Shown: one piece after another, positions 32,639-41,740 of the stretch | How positions within the stretch are numbered: the first letter of the stretch is position 1 | How the letters are laid out: each line of letters starts with the position of its first letter | Assembly: GCA_963739135.1 (NCBI GenBank) | Contig: CAVTZG010000017.1 | Coordinates: forward strand, 186,001-250,000 | DNA from: Palsa-504 sp963739135 | GTDB taxonomy: Bacteria > Actinomycetota > Actinomycetes > Streptosporangiales > Streptosporangiaceae | Reading direction: 5' to 3' | DNA length: 64,000 nt | Notes under the pieces: generated by a model | Told to the model about the DNA's origin: nothing | Seen by the model: the letters and a program-made list of their open reading frames with translations, nothing else | Database searches by the model: none | Program-made: the position numbers and the translations under genes

Positions 32639-35530
32639 TCAGCGGTTGAGCCTGGCCGCTCTCGCAGCGGCGAACGCCACCAGTGCAGCACGTCCGTCCA
32701 CGCCCAGCTTCACGGCAAGGTTGGAGATGTGGCGCTCGACGGTCTTCGGTGACAGGAACAGCTCCGCTGCGATGCCCTTCGTGGACCGGGCGGACGCGAG
32801 TCGCTCAAGCACCTCGACTTCGCGAGCCGTGATTCGGGCGGCGAGGAGGTCGGTCGGGACGTCACGTCCCCGTTCCCGCGTGCGGCGCGGCGTTGCCGCT
32901 CCTGCCCTGGCAAGCATCGCTCGGCACGTGGACGCGAGTGAGGTCGGCCCCTGCCGCTCGAAGTAGATCACGGCGTCGCCCAGCCACGAGATGGGATCGC
33001 CCCAGCCGTCGGCCAGCGCAGTCTCGGCGACCAATCGGTGGGCATGGTGTTGGAACCAGGCGATCGGCGTCACTGCGCGGTCGCCGTCGACCATGTGCTC
33101 GGCAGCGGCGCTGGCGTCGCCTGAGCGGCCGGACAGCACGGCGAGTGCGTATGAGCGATAAGCCTTGTTCGCGACGAGGGTGAACGCCGGCGATGCTTCG
33201 AGGTCGGCGATAATCGTCGGAGAGCCCCGCCGCTCGATGATGCGCAGCAGCGTCCACAGGCCGCGCTCCGGCCCACCGACGGCAGGGGCATCGCCCAAAT
33301 GACCCATGGCGAGGTCCAGCGCCGACGAGACTCGGGCGAGGTCATCGCCCGCGAGTGACAGGCACACTCGTGCCATCGAACACGCCGCAGCGACGTCAGG
33401 ATGTCCGTCGCTCACCTCGAGTGCGGCGGCGATCTTCGCCTCCATCCGTTCGCGGTCGCCGCGCTGGCCAGCGGCGGCAGCGCTGGCCCCGAGGGCCATG
33501 CCGTGGAGCACATCGAGATGGAGCTTTCCGGCGAGCAGGGCGCACCGTTCGGCCGCGATGTCCACGTCGTCGGGGAGCCATCGATCCCGCGCGGTCCATG
33601 CGAGGAGGTTGTCGAGATGGGCGGCACCGGCGAGCGCGCCGACGGCGGCAGCGCGTTCGCGTGCCGCGAGAAGCCTGCCGGTTGGGAGAAGGTTCCAGCA
33701 ATCGAGTGAGGCTCGTTCCATCTCGCCTCGGAGCGCGAGCGTGGTGAACCCTTGTTCACGACCGATGGTGATTACCCGATCGAACGCAGCCGCAGAGTCG
33801 CTGGCGTCGTCCATGCGGGCGCAGCGCCCGATCACCAGCCATGCCTCGCCCACGACTCGATGGTCACCCTCGAGCTCTGCTTGCACGATCGCCGATTGGG
33901 CACGGGTGCGGGCATCGCCGAACCGGCCCCGTCCGACCGCGATCTCCGCGGCGGCGAGGTCGATCAGGGCACTCGGCGAACCGGGTGCCGTCGGAGCGAT
34001 ACGGAGTGCCCAGCCGACGTGGGCCGCGGCTTCGGCCCAGCGGCCAGCACTGGTGGCGGCTCGCGCGAGTTCGAGCTGCGCAAGCATCTCGTCGAACGGT
34101 GTTGTCGCCGATGCGAGAAGACGAGTCCCGACCTCCAGCGCCTGATCGACCCGGCCACGTGTTCTCAACACCTGGACGAGCAGACGACCGATCTCGTGCC
34201 AGACACCGTGTCCCGGGTCGGTTCTCGCCCAAGCCCGCTCGAGCATCGGTGCGGCGCTCGACAGAGCGCCGGTCTCGTACGCCCGTCGCGCTGCCAGCAG
34301 CCAGAGTTCCGCGGCGCGCTGATGGTCGTCGACCATCTCCGCGAGCGAGGCCGCCTGCTCGCACAGCGCACCAGGGAAGTCGGGGTGGTGGCTCTCGATC
34401 GCGTCGAACGCGCCTCGGGACACGTCGACGAGCTCGAAGGGGAGCAACTGGGTGAGCAACGCCTCGCGGGTGAGCGCGTGACGGAAGATCAACCGCCGGG
34501 CATCCGCAGGGTCGGTGGTGACGAGCTGGTGATCGACGCCCAGTCGCAGCGCGCGCGACACAGTGTCACTCGACAGCCCGGTGACCACAGGCAACAGCCC
34601 GGCATCGATCCGTGGCCCCAGGACCGCCGCCGCACACAGCACTCGAGCGGCATCCTCGGGAAGAGCCGCCATGCGCAGCCGCACCAGTTCGACGAAGCGC
34701 GGCGGGATCGACGGCGTGCCACCGCTCCCGATCTGCCAACTTCGCGCGCCGAGCACGATCGAGCCCGCGTCCACCGCAGACGCGATCAACTCCTCCACCA
34801 GGAATGGCAGACCGTCGGAGAAGTCGCGCAGCAGCACCTCGATCTCGGCGGGGAGTTCTCGAGTGTCCAGACAGAGCCGGGCCATGGCCATCGTCTCGTC
34901 GACCGTCAAGCGTTGCAGCGGGATGAGGCGCGCGCTGCGGCGCCCCACCGACTCCGTCGCCACGCGCAACGCAGGGGTTCCCACATCGGGACGCATCGTG
35001 ACCACGCAAAGCACCGGCGCACTCGTCAGGTTGTCACCCATGTACTCGACCACTGCCGCCGTGTCCGGGTCTCCCCAGTGCAGGTCCTCCAGCATCAGCA
35101 CACAGCCGGACTCGCCGGCGATGTCCGTGAGGAGCCGAACGATCGCTTCTCCCAGCTCCATCGGCGACGCCCGGTACGGTTCCTCGCCCGGTACGCGCCA
35201 CTCCGGCACCAGCACGGCCAACGTGGAACGGAGACGTCCGAGCTCGGGGTGAGCGTCCGCCCCGGCTCGCCGGAAGTAGCCCGACAGCGCCTCGAACAAC
35301 GCTCGGAACGGCACCGGCGCTCGAGTGTCGACCGCCCTGCCGAGCAGCACGCTCATCCCACGTGCGCGAGCGACGTCGGAAAGGTCGCCCGTGAGGCGCG
35401 TCTTGCCGACTCCGACCTCGCCGACGACCGCGACGAGCCCGCCACGACCGGCGGCGGCGCCGTCCAGACACTGCACCAGCTCTGACCACTCGCCATCACG
35501 CCCGACCATCGAGGGACAGACGACCCGCAT
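32639..35530 (-). CDS. AAA ATPase-TPR-LuxR transcriptional regulator (LAL family)
   Basis: A 963-residue LAL-type regulator. The N-terminus, MVGRDGEWSELVQCLD, leads to a P-loop GEVGVGKTRLTGD. Walker B is LMLEDLHWGD, followed by the family words VTMRPD, LxRLTVDETM, FSDGLPFLVEELI and RHALTREALL. A long helical TPR-like region comes next. The LuxR HTH ends the protein (ITAREVEVLERLASARSTKG start, LFLSPKTVERHISNLAVKLGV). Such proteins act as ATP- and ligand-dependent activators. The start at 35530 (MRVVCPSM) overlaps GTGATG; the MVGRDG methionine is an alternative. GC skew and a richer Asp/Val composition differ slightly from neighbours. It is uninterrupted, unlike the regulators at 1.7 and 42.2 kb. 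Confidence 0.9.
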   Translation of the reverse strand: MRVVCPSMVGRDGEWSELVQCLDGAAAGRGGLVAVVGEVGVGKTRLTGDLSDVARARGMSVLLGRAVDTRAPVPFRALFEALSGYFRRAGADAHPELGRLRSTLAVLVPEWRVPGEEPYRASPMELGEAIVRLLTDIAGESGCVLMLEDLHWGDPDTAAVVEYMGDNLTSAPVLCVVTMRPDVGTPALRVATESVGRRSARLIPLQRLTVDETMAMARLCLDTRELPAEIEVLLRDFSDGLPFLVEELIASAVDAGSIVLGARSWQIGSGGTPSIPPRFVELVRLRMAALPEDAARVLCAAAVLGPRIDAGLLPVVTGLSSDTVSRALRLGVDHQLVTTDPADARRLIFRHALTREALLTQLLPFELVDVSRGAFDAIESHHPDFPGALCEQAASLAEMVDDHQRAAELWLLAARRAYETGALSSAAPMLERAWARTDPGHGVWHEIGRLLVQVLRTRGRVDQALEVGTRLLASATTPFDEMLAQLELARAATSAGRWAEAAAHVGWALRIAPTAPGSPSALIDLAAAEIAVGRGRFGDARTRAQSAIVQAELEGDHRVVGEAWLVIGRCARMDDASDSAAAFDRVITIGREQGFTTLALRGEMERASLDCWNLLPTGRLLAARERAAAVGALAGAAHLDNLLAWTARDRWLPDDVDIAAERCALLAGKLHLDVLHGMALGASAAAAGQRGDRERMEAKIAAALEVSDGHPDVAAACSMARVCLSLAGDDLARVSSALDLAMGHLGDAPAVGGPERGLWTLLRIIERRGSPTIIADLEASPAFTLVANKAYRSYALAVLSGRSGDASAAAEHMVDGDRAVTPIAWFQHHAHRLVAETALADGWGDPISWLGDAVIYFERQGPTSLASTCRAMLARAGAATPRRTRERGRDVPTDLLAARITAREVEVLERLASARSTKGIAAELFLSPKTVERHISNLAVKLGVDGRAALVAFAAARAARLNR

Positions 35531-35764
35531 CACCCGACCAGTATCGCCGGGCGTCCAAGCGTGATGCGAGCAAGATGCCTGGGTGCGCAACGCTCAGCCT
35601 GAGCGCAGGGCTTCGACCGGCGGGCCCATGCGTGAGGCAGACCGGTGGGACCGCCGCCCACATTCCCGCGTTGTCCCCCGCAAGACTCGAAGGCAAGCGA
35701 TGCATCGATCTCACTTCGCGCGGTGTGGTGGCCCCGCATGGCTTGTACGAGCAGTCGGGTACGG
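35531..35764. other. Intergenic region upstream of the LAL regulator
   Basis: It contains the regulator promoter; no motif is clear. Confidence 0.3.
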
Positions 35765-35880
35765 TTCCAACGGTGTCGACGTCGTCGTCGTTCCCGGGGC
35801 GTGGGACACGCCCGCTGTGATGGACCCACTGCTCGCACCACTCGAGGCGACCGGCCACGCCGCGATACCGTCTCGGAGCC
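35765..35880 (+). pseudogene. alpha/beta hydrolase N-terminal fragment
   Basis: VDVVVVPGAWDTPAVMDPLL followed by APLEATGHAAIP is the first strand, oxyanion loop and first helix of a small alpha/beta hydrolase. No nucleophile or later motif follows. It meets a decayed AraC gene on the other strand at about 35880. Confidence 0.45.
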
Positions 35881-36151
35881 ACCGACGCAGTAGCGGACCG
35901 TGCCGCTGCCCTTGTGGATGATCGTGATCGTCTCGAACGGATCAGCGCTGCCCCTCCAGGGCCATCCAGATCGTCGTGTGGTCCAGCCGGGCGCGGCCCA
36001 CCTGGGTGGAGGCGACGCGGAACAGCGGCTGGCCGCCCCGGCTCGGCATCCGCATCCGCATCTGGGTGTACTGCTGACGGAAGATCTCGCTGGCCACATC
36101 CGGGTCGGAGGTCTCCAGCACCTGTGTCAGCGCCTCGTTTGGCTCACCCAT
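35865..36151 (-). pseudogene. AraC-type regulator, N-terminal fragment, frameshifted
   Basis: MGEPNEALTQVLETSDPDVASEIFRQQYTQMRM leads to FRVASTQVGRARLDHTTIWMALEG, then, one frame away, DPFETITIIHKGSGTVRYCVGGSETV. This is the sensor domain start of actinobacterial AraC-like regulators (a TxDPxxAxEIxxxxYxxxRM helix and beta-barrel). The frame break is near 35945. The AraC HTH domain is absent. It is therefore inactive. Confidence 0.5.
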
Positions 36152-36263
36152 GGATTCCTGCGCCTTCTCAGGTGATGAGCACTGCAGCTGGCCAAGTCGA
36201 CCAGTGGAGCAAGATTACGGGCCAGCCGTGCGGGACCTGGCGAACTGCTCAAGGCACCGCGGG

Positions 36264-36803
36264 CTAACGTCGCGGCCGCCGCTCGATGATCTTTGCGTGC
36301 AGGAGCCTGCCGGCGAACTCGACGCGGAGACGGGAATCGGCAGCCTCGTCCGTGGAGCGGATCTTGAGCATGGAGTAGGTGCAGGTGAGCCCGTCGGTGT
36401 TGATCACGATGCCCGGCGAGCTGACAATGAACAGCTTGCCGTGCACCATGTCCGCGTCGATGCGCAGGGCGCGCGAGGTGATCACCGCATGGGTGAAATC
36501 GAGGGTGACCCGGCACTCTCGCGTGCGCAGCGCGATGCGCGCAGGCACCAGCCAGCGTCCCTCCTTCACGTACTTGCCGCCGTGCTGCCCGACCACGAGG
36601 ACGTCCCTGGCTGCGGGCGTGCCCGGCAGGTCGGCGGTGAGCCCGGCCAGCTCGCCGAGCGTCTGGGCGGAAAGCGCACGCTCCAGCCGGGCGTCAAGCT
36701 CCCCGGCGGTGAGCCGGCCGTCACCGCCGGCAACCCGCAGCGCGTCCACCACGCGGTCGCGATCCTCATGCGATGCCCGCAGATCGGGCAGATCATCCGG
36801 CAT
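36264..36803 (-). CDS. DUF1707 (SHOCT-like) domain protein
   Basis: A 179-residue soluble protein. The N-terminal DUF1707 domain is plain: LRASHEDRDRVVDALRVAGGDGRLTAGELDARLERALSAQTLGELAGLTADLP (given in words: an RASxxDRxxVxxxL start, GRLxxxELxxRL, and a TxxELxxLxxDLP end, residues about 6-60). The C-terminal half is beta-rich (RIALRTRECRVTLDFTHAVI and onward) and resembles the cell-wall-active-antibiotic-response-like domain often attached to it. DUF1707 proteins are mostly of unknown function. Frame extends 35 codons further upstream without similarity. No clear ribosome site. Single gene. Confidence 0.8.
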   Translation of the reverse strand: MPDDLPDLRASHEDRDRVVDALRVAGGDGRLTAGELDARLERALSAQTLGELAGLTADLPGTPAARDVLVVGQHGGKYVKEGRWLVPARIALRTRECRVTLDFTHAVITSRALRIDADMVHGKLFIVSSPGIVINTDGLTCTYSMLKIRSTDEAADSRLRVEFAGRLLHAKIIERRPRR

Positions 36804-37419
36804 AGCAACCACGCTAACAAGGTAAGCCCTCCCCGGTAGGCATCGGTCAAAGTGGGTGGCTTCCGACGGCGGGGGAACTGCAATGCGCTCCGTCAACAGC
36901 CCGATCACGCGATTTCCGAATAATTATCGTCGTGCTGCTCATAACCCAGCGACGACAGAGTGTTCGTCCCTCAAGTAGGTTCCTATGCCAGGAATGACAG
37001 ATCAAGGGCCGGTCAACGCTTTACGAGTGGGACGCTGTTCTGCCTGCGCACGCGCTACCTGCATCGATAGCACGGATCATCGCACTGACCGCACTCGCTA
37101 CGCTGGGATTATCCGGCACGCCGTTCCACGAACCGTTCCACGGCCGCGGCGCCAAGGCCTTGATCGGTGTGATCGTCGATCGCCAGGGCTCTGACCCGAG
37201 CGTTGGACGCTGCGGGCAGCCGACTCAGTGGCGCAATGGGGAGCGAGTCCGAATACATACAGCGACGCACTGTGCCTGGCTCTCCACCGTCCGGCCTCGG
37301 GGGCGTCACTTACGGAATCCGAGGTGTCCATTCACGGGTTGACTCGCCTTCATTAAGACTCCAGCCGTACGGTGATAGTGACCATGCTGTCCGGGTGGCG
37401 CGAAATGGGCCGGTAGGAG
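36804..37419. other. Long intergenic region, no gene recognised
   Basis: About 600 bases. Several open frames exist but none has motifs. It may be decayed coding DNA; ERRAG-ending frame at 37109 on the minus strand could be an old remnant but is not assignable. Confidence 0.3.
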
Positions 37420-37821
37420 TCAGGGGCTGTGCATCGCCAGCACTGAAATGCGGCGGCCTGCCGGGCCGTCGGTCACGAGGTAGGTGGTGGTTCCCCGGCT
37501 GATCTCACTGCCGTCGCTCCTATGGCGCGAAGAACGTCTGATGGTAGAGGGCGGTCGTGGAGTTCAGGATGGTGGCCCCGGAGTCGAGGATCTGGCTGCG
37601 GGCGTAGCCGGCCTCGCGCATCGCGTCGATCTGCTGCTGCGCCGCCACAAGGACCTGCTCGTCGGTTGTCAGCGCGAGGAACCCGTGGTCGGTCGTAAGC
37701 AGCAGCGGCACGCCATAGTACGCGAGCAGCGAAGCGGTCTCGCTCTCGCCTCGGCGCAGGCCACGAAGGCGTTGGCGTACTGTCCAAACCACTCGCTCAG
37801 GCTGTTGTTGTTCACGATCAC
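37420..37821 (-). pseudogene. NTF2-like/DUF6841-like protein with two frameshifts
   Basis: Three overlapping frames make one protein. VIVNNNSLSEWFGQYANAFVACAEA comes first. After a shift near 37735, ETASLLAYYGVPLLLTTDHGFLALTTDEQVLVAAQQQIDAMREAGYA follows (written here in family terms: an NTF2-like cone with TDxxFxxLxxxEQV). After another shift near 37512, SDGSEISRGTTTYLVTDGP and AGRRISVLAMHSP end it at a normal stop. Proteins of this type are NTF2-like folds of unknown role. Two indels make it a pseudogene or error-prone sequence. Confidence 0.65.
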
Positions 37822-37974
37822 GGACGATACCGGCGCCGCCGCCGTTACTGCCAGCGTCCGCCCCCGCTCGCCGGGCCCGGTCCGCTCACGGGCCGGATGT
37901 GCGTGGGCTGCGTGTGACACGCCGGGCCAGAGTGTTTGAAGTTTCAGTTCTGGTTGGGCAAGCCTGGGGCTTGT

Positions 37975-38224
37975 GCCCGATGAGCCCGATCCCGGTGCCG
38001 CCGCCGGGTTGCCGCGCGGGCTTGCCGCGCGGCTGCGGCGGTTATCGAGGCGAAGGATGCCAAGGACGCGGCATTGCGGGCGGGGCTGGCCGGGCTGCGC
38101 GCGGAGCTGGAGGCTGAGCGGGAGCTGGTGCGTCGGCTGGAGCTGCGGGTTGCTGAGCTGGAGCGGCGGCTGCGGATGGACAGCTCGGATTCCGGGACGC
38201 CCGGCTCGAGGGAACCGCTAGGTC
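37975..38224 (+). pseudogene. IS66-type transposase, N-terminal remnant
   Basis: In one frame: VIEAKDAKDAALRAGLAGLRAELEAER, then LELRVAELERRLRMDSSDSGTPGSREPLG. The leucine-zipper-like helix followed by NSSNSSxPPSSD-like MDSSDSGTP is the N-terminal signature of IS66 TnpC-like transposases. The zinc-binding and DDE domains are absent and the frame diverges after REPLG. Confidence 0.6.
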
Positions 38225-38227
38225 CCG

Positions 38228-38305
38228 CGCCATCTCGGCATCGCCGAGTCCACCTGGAAGCATGCTGGAGGACCAGTACGGCGGGATCAAGGCCGGCGCG
38301 GCCAC
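38228..38305 (+). pseudogene. IS3-type OrfA fragment
   Basis: RHLGIAESTWKH, then, one frame away, EDQYGGIKAGAAT, matches the HTH end of IS3 OrfA proteins, normally LGIxxSTxxRWxxQYGGMKAxEA. It is only about 26 codons, joined directly to the IS66 remnant. Confidence 0.5.
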
Positions 38306-38351
38306 GGCACGGCAAGAGGTGAGCGTTAGAGTGCCCCGGGAGGTACTAGCC

Positions 38352-39377
38352 ATGCATCGACGCCCGAACCGGCAGGTCAGACTGAAATCGAGGCCGTCCG
38401 GCATTCCCCGGGCGGAGCATTTCGAGATCGTGGAGGCGCCTGTGCCGGCCCCGTGCGAGGGTCAGGTTCTGGTCCGCAACATCTACCTGTCGGTTGATCC
38501 CGCGATGCGCGGCTGGGTCAGCGCGGTCGCCAACTATTCCGATCCTGTGGCGCTTGGCGCGGTCATGCGCTCGCTCACGGTCGGGCGGGTCGAAGAGTCG
38601 CGAAACTCCGGTTTTCATCCGGGCGAGTACGTCACTGGCCTGTTCGGCTGGCAGGACTACGCGGTGGCCGACGCCAACACGATCGAGCGCAAGGTCGGCG
38701 GCTCGGGCTTGCCGATCTCAACGGCGCTTGGCGTCCTTGGCCTCAATGGCCTGACGGCTTATTTCGCCTTGCTGGATATCGGCCAGCCCAAGGCGGGCGA
38801 GACCGTGGTCGTCTCGACGGCGGCGGGAGCGGTGGGGTCATGCGCCGGCCAGATCGCCAAGATCAGGGGGTGCCGTACCGTCGGCATCGCCGGCGGGCCT
38901 GACAAAGTGCGTATATGTCGCGAGGAGTTCCGGTACGACGCTGCGGTGGACTACAAGGCTGGCGATCTTGAGCCGGCGCTTGATGGTGCCTGTCCTGAGG
39001 GCGTCGATGTCTACTTTGACAACACGGCCGGCCCGATCAGCGATTCCATCATACGACGTCTCAAGATCGGTGCACGGGTGGTGATCTGCGGCACGGCGTC
39101 CATCGCGAGCTGGGACCCGCCACCTGAAGGACCGCGGGTCGAACGTCATCTTCTCGTCAAGCGCGCGCGAATGCAGGGTTTTCTCATCTTCGACCATGTC
39201 CAGCGCTATCCCGAGGCACTGCAACAACTCGAGACCTGGGTGCGCACCGGGCAGATCCGCTATCGGGAGGACATCCTGGACGGAATCGAGCAGGCACCAG
39301 GTTCAATCGCGGAACTGTACCGTGGCAAGAACCTGGGCAAGCGCCTGATTCGGATTGCCCCGGAGATCCCTGCCTAA
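38352..39377 (+). CDS. NADP-dependent oxidoreductase, zinc-free MDR family (CurA/LTB4DH-like)
   Basis: A 341-residue enzyme of the medium-chain reductase superfamily. The N-terminal GroES-like domain has RPSGIPRAEHFEIVEAPVP and LSVDPAMRGWVS. The Rossmann domain has LNGLTAYFALLDIGQPKAGETVVVSTAAGAVGS (AxxGAVGS nucleotide loop, here AAGAVGS), then AGGPDK and YDAAVDYK. The catalytic zinc ligands of alcohol dehydrogenases are absent, so it is a 2-alkenal/enone reductase type. GGGAGG lies 9-14 bases before the ATG. Its codon use is a little less GC-extreme than its neighbours, and it sits between transposon scars and an IS110 copy, so it may have been acquired. Substrate not predictable. Confidence 0.88.
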   Translation: MHRRPNRQVRLKSRPSGIPRAEHFEIVEAPVPAPCEGQVLVRNIYLSVDPAMRGWVSAVANYSDPVALGAVMRSLTVGRVEESRNSGFHPGEYVTGLFGWQDYAVADANTIERKVGGSGLPISTALGVLGLNGLTAYFALLDIGQPKAGETVVVSTAAGAVGSCAGQIAKIRGCRTVGIAGGPDKVRICREEFRYDAAVDYKAGDLEPALDGACPEGVDVYFDNTAGPISDSIIRRLKIGARVVICGTASIASWDPPPEGPRVERHLLVKRARMQGFLIFDHVQRYPEALQQLETWVRTGQIRYREDILDGIEQAPGSIAELYRGKNLGKRLIRIAPEIPA

Positions 39378-39452
39378 CGACTGGAGGCGACAGAACAGGA
39401 CATCGTGAGCGAGCTTGTGAACGGCCGCCCAATCTCCTGCGGAGTAAATAAT

Positions 39453-39719
39453 CGGCAGGGAGACTGTGGATAGTGCTTCCGGCACGGCTTCCCCGGTTTT
39501 GGCTGGTTACGGGCGTAGTGTCGGGAGCCTGGGTCCCGGCCTGACCTCCGATTCGGCTGATGCCGTACGGGCTGTCCTGCGAGGCGCTTTGTCGGCCGGG
39601 CCCCAGGTTTACGGCACCCACCGGCGCTGCCGGTCTGATCTGCCCGTCGTGTGCAAGAGGCCGGGGTTCACAGGTCCGACGGCCAGCGGGTGCGTGCCAT
39701 CCCTCAACCTGAGAAAGGG
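39453..39719 (+). ncRNA. candidate IS110 bridge RNA region, copy two
   Basis: It is homologous to 6571-6842, with conserved stretches such as GCCTGGGTCCCGG and CACAGGTCCGACGGCCAGCG. Differences cluster in parts that would be loops (for example around 39480-39500 and 39555-39585). Retained stem potential, with CGGCA/TGCCG where copy one has GGCAC/GTGCC, suggests selection on structure. By-eye inference only. Confidence 0.4.
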
Positions 39720-40787
39720 ATGACAGTGACCATCGTAGAAGAAGCACGCCCCGTTACCTGTCGCACCGCGATTGCCGGCGGCGTAGACACTCACGCAGAT
39801 ACCCATGTCGCCGCCGCGCTCGATCCCGTCGGCGGCCTGCTCGGCGTCGAGGAGTTCCCTGCCACCGCGGCCGGCTACGCCCGCCTGCTGGGCTGGCTGG
39901 GCGGGTTCGGCACCGTGTGCCTGGTCGGCATCGAAGGGACCGGCAGTTACGGCGCCGGGCTGGCCCGCCACATCACCGCAGCGGGCATCCGGGTCGTCGA
40001 GGTGGACCGTTCGGACCGGCAGGACCGGCGCCGGCAGGGCAAGTCTGACCCGCTGGACGCGGTCAGCGCTGCCCGGGCCGCGCAGTCCGGCCGGGCCCGC
40101 GGTGCCCCCAAGGGCCGGGACGGCGCCGTGGAAGCGATCCGGACCCTGATGGTCGCCCGGCGCAGCGCCGCGGGAGAACGCACCCGGACCATCAACCAGG
40201 CCCGGGCCCTGGTACTGACCGGCCCCGATGACCTGCGGGCACGGTTCGCCAGGCACAAGCCGGCTGCCCTGATCACCGGGCTGGCGGCGCTGCGTCCCGC
40301 CCCGGCGATGTCGTCGGCCACGCCACCGGCATCGCGCTGCGCGAGCTAGGACGGCGCGCCCAGTTCCTGGACGGCCAGCTCGTCCGCCTGGACGAGCTCA
40401 TCATCCCACTGGTGACCGCCCGCGCCCCCTGGCCTGCTCGCCATCTACGGAGCCGGCCCGCGCACCGCGGCGCTGCTGCTCATCGCGGCCGGAGATCACC
40501 CGGAACGGCTGCGCGGCGAGGCGGCCTGGGCGCACCTGTGCGGTGCCGCCCCGATCCCCGCATCATCCGGGAAAGTCACCCGTCACCGGCTCAACCCCGG
40601 CGGTGACCGCCAGGCGAACCACGCCCTGTGGCGGATCGTGTTCACCCGCCTGGGCTCTGACCCGGCCACCCGCGCCTACGCTGAGCGCCGCACGGCCGAA
40701 GGCAAGTCCAAGGCGGAGATCATCCGCTGCCTCAAGCGTTACGTCGCCCGCGAGGTCTACCGCCAGCTGCGCCTGGCCGCCGGGTAA
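39720..40787 (+). pseudogene. IS110 transposase with frameshifts
   Basis: The ATG at 39720 begins a frame like the intact copy (GGVDTHADTH, GIEGTGSYG, KSDPLDAVSAARAA all present). It breaks after LAALRPAPA near 40305. Family sequence resumes in other frames: IALRELGRRAQFLDGQL, then LLIAAGDHPERLRGEAAWAHL, PIPASSGK with the catalytic serine, and LKRYVAREVYRQL to the stop. At least two indels separate DEDD and Tnp domains. No complete recombinase can be made unless supplied by the intact copy. Confidence 0.8.
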
Positions 40788-40844
40788 CGCCCGAAAGCTC
40801 CGGGGGCGGCTTGACCCGATATTCGGCTGCCGCGAACCTGCTGG

Positions 40845-41080
40845 CCCGATCCCCGCCTCCTCCGGCAAGACCCGCCGGCACCGGCTCAACCGCGGCGGTA
40901 ACCGCGAGGCCAACCACGCCCTGTGGCGCATCGTCATCACCCGGATGAGCGCCCACCCCGAAACCCGCGCCTACGTCGGGCGGCGCACCGCCGAAGGGCT
41001 GTCCAAGAAGGAGATCATCCGCTGCCTGAAGCGGTACGTCGCCCGCGAGGTCTACCCCTACCTGCGGCCCGGCGCCTGAC
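40845..41080 (+). pseudogene. IS110 transposase, C-terminal fragment
   Basis: GPIPASSGKTRRHRLN to LKRYVAREVYPYLRPGA, followed by a right end with its own TATTCGGCTG-like module and TTGACA. It differs from copy two and copy one at many positions, so it comes from a third element. The junction lies in GGCCCGATCCC, a word shared by the right-end repeat and the coding region, a plausible recombination point. Confidence 0.75.
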
Positions 41081-41291
41081 CCGCAAGCCCCCGGGGCGGC
41101 CTGGCCCGCTAATCGGCTGCCGCAGACGTGCTGGCCTTCGAACGATCCGCCGGCCGCCCCGGGCCGATTTCCCGCAACTGCTGACTTCCGTGACCTGATA
41201 AAAGCGTGCCCTCCGCCAGGAGCGGCCCATCCCTGTCTTGTCCGCCCCTCAGCAGCCATCAAACACACCGGAAATCCCGCCATAGACAGCC

Positions 41292-41297
41292 TTGACA
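41292..41297 (+). promoter_or_regulatory. TTGACA at the right end of the second element
   Basis: It is the same outward-facing -35-like hexamer as at 8130-8135, 15 bases before the shared right boundary. Confidence 0.3.
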
Positions 41298-41312
41298 ACC
41301 ATAGAAGCATCG

Positions 41313-41695
41313 TTATGCGCAACCCCCGCCCGTCCGTGACATCCTGGCGCAGTGACTCTCCGTGGCAATGGCCGACCAGGCGCGGAGTCACAGGAGCGGT
41401 TCTTACCAAGTTGATGCTCACGATTCTGTCGCTGGCAGTCGAGACGGCATCGCTATGGCCGTGTCACGATAGGTGGCCGTACATGCTTATGGCGAGCGTC
41501 GCTTAACAGGACCCTGCGGCATCGGCTTTGGGTGTGCGCAGTAACGTTGCGTAGTTGACATTGGCTGGCGGCCGTAGTAAGTCGTGGACCGGTTCGTGGA
41601 CCGGGCCGCCCGCGGAAACGGGTGCAATGAGCGCTATCACAGCAGAAGCCGGTGGCATTCGTGCAGGCAGCGCACTCGGAGCGCTGGGCCAGGCT
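41313..41695. other. Intergenic region between IS110 and tRNA fragment
   Basis: About 380 bases with no recognised gene. Open frames reading across the tRNA fragment on the minus strand (PGTRTPNPRI-type) are the usual artefact of translating a tRNA gene backwards. Confidence 0.4.
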
Positions 41696-41740
41696 ACTCT
41701 TAATCCGCGGGTTCGGGGTTCGAGTCCCTGGCGGCGCACC
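41696..41740 (+). tRNA. 3' half of a tRNA-Lys(CUU) gene, attachment-site remnant
   Basis: ACTCTTAATCCGCGG (anticodon loop with CTT and 3' stem), GGTTCGAGTCC (T arm) and GGCGGCGCACC (acceptor 3' strand) match the 3' 45 bases of actinobacterial tRNA-Lys. The 5' half is missing: GGCT replaces the expected GCGG before ACTCTTAA, and no GCGCCGC acceptor strand precedes it. It is a partial gene, as left at one end of an element integrated into the tRNA. Confidence 0.7.

Larger units (their letters stand above)
39452..41312 (+). mobile_element. IS110-family element, frameshifted, with duplicated tail
   Basis: It is a close relative of the copy at 6570-8150. The left end (39452-39719) and most of the transposase are present. 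The right end begins normally after the stop at 40787 and then, at about 40845, switches into the last 78 codons of another transposase copy and a complete right end to 41312. It is therefore two elements recombined or a partial duplication. Confidence 0.75.

Noticed and set aside
33752..35485. A 577-codon open frame on the plus strand
   Set aside because: Antisense of the LAL-type regulator; no recognisable domain.
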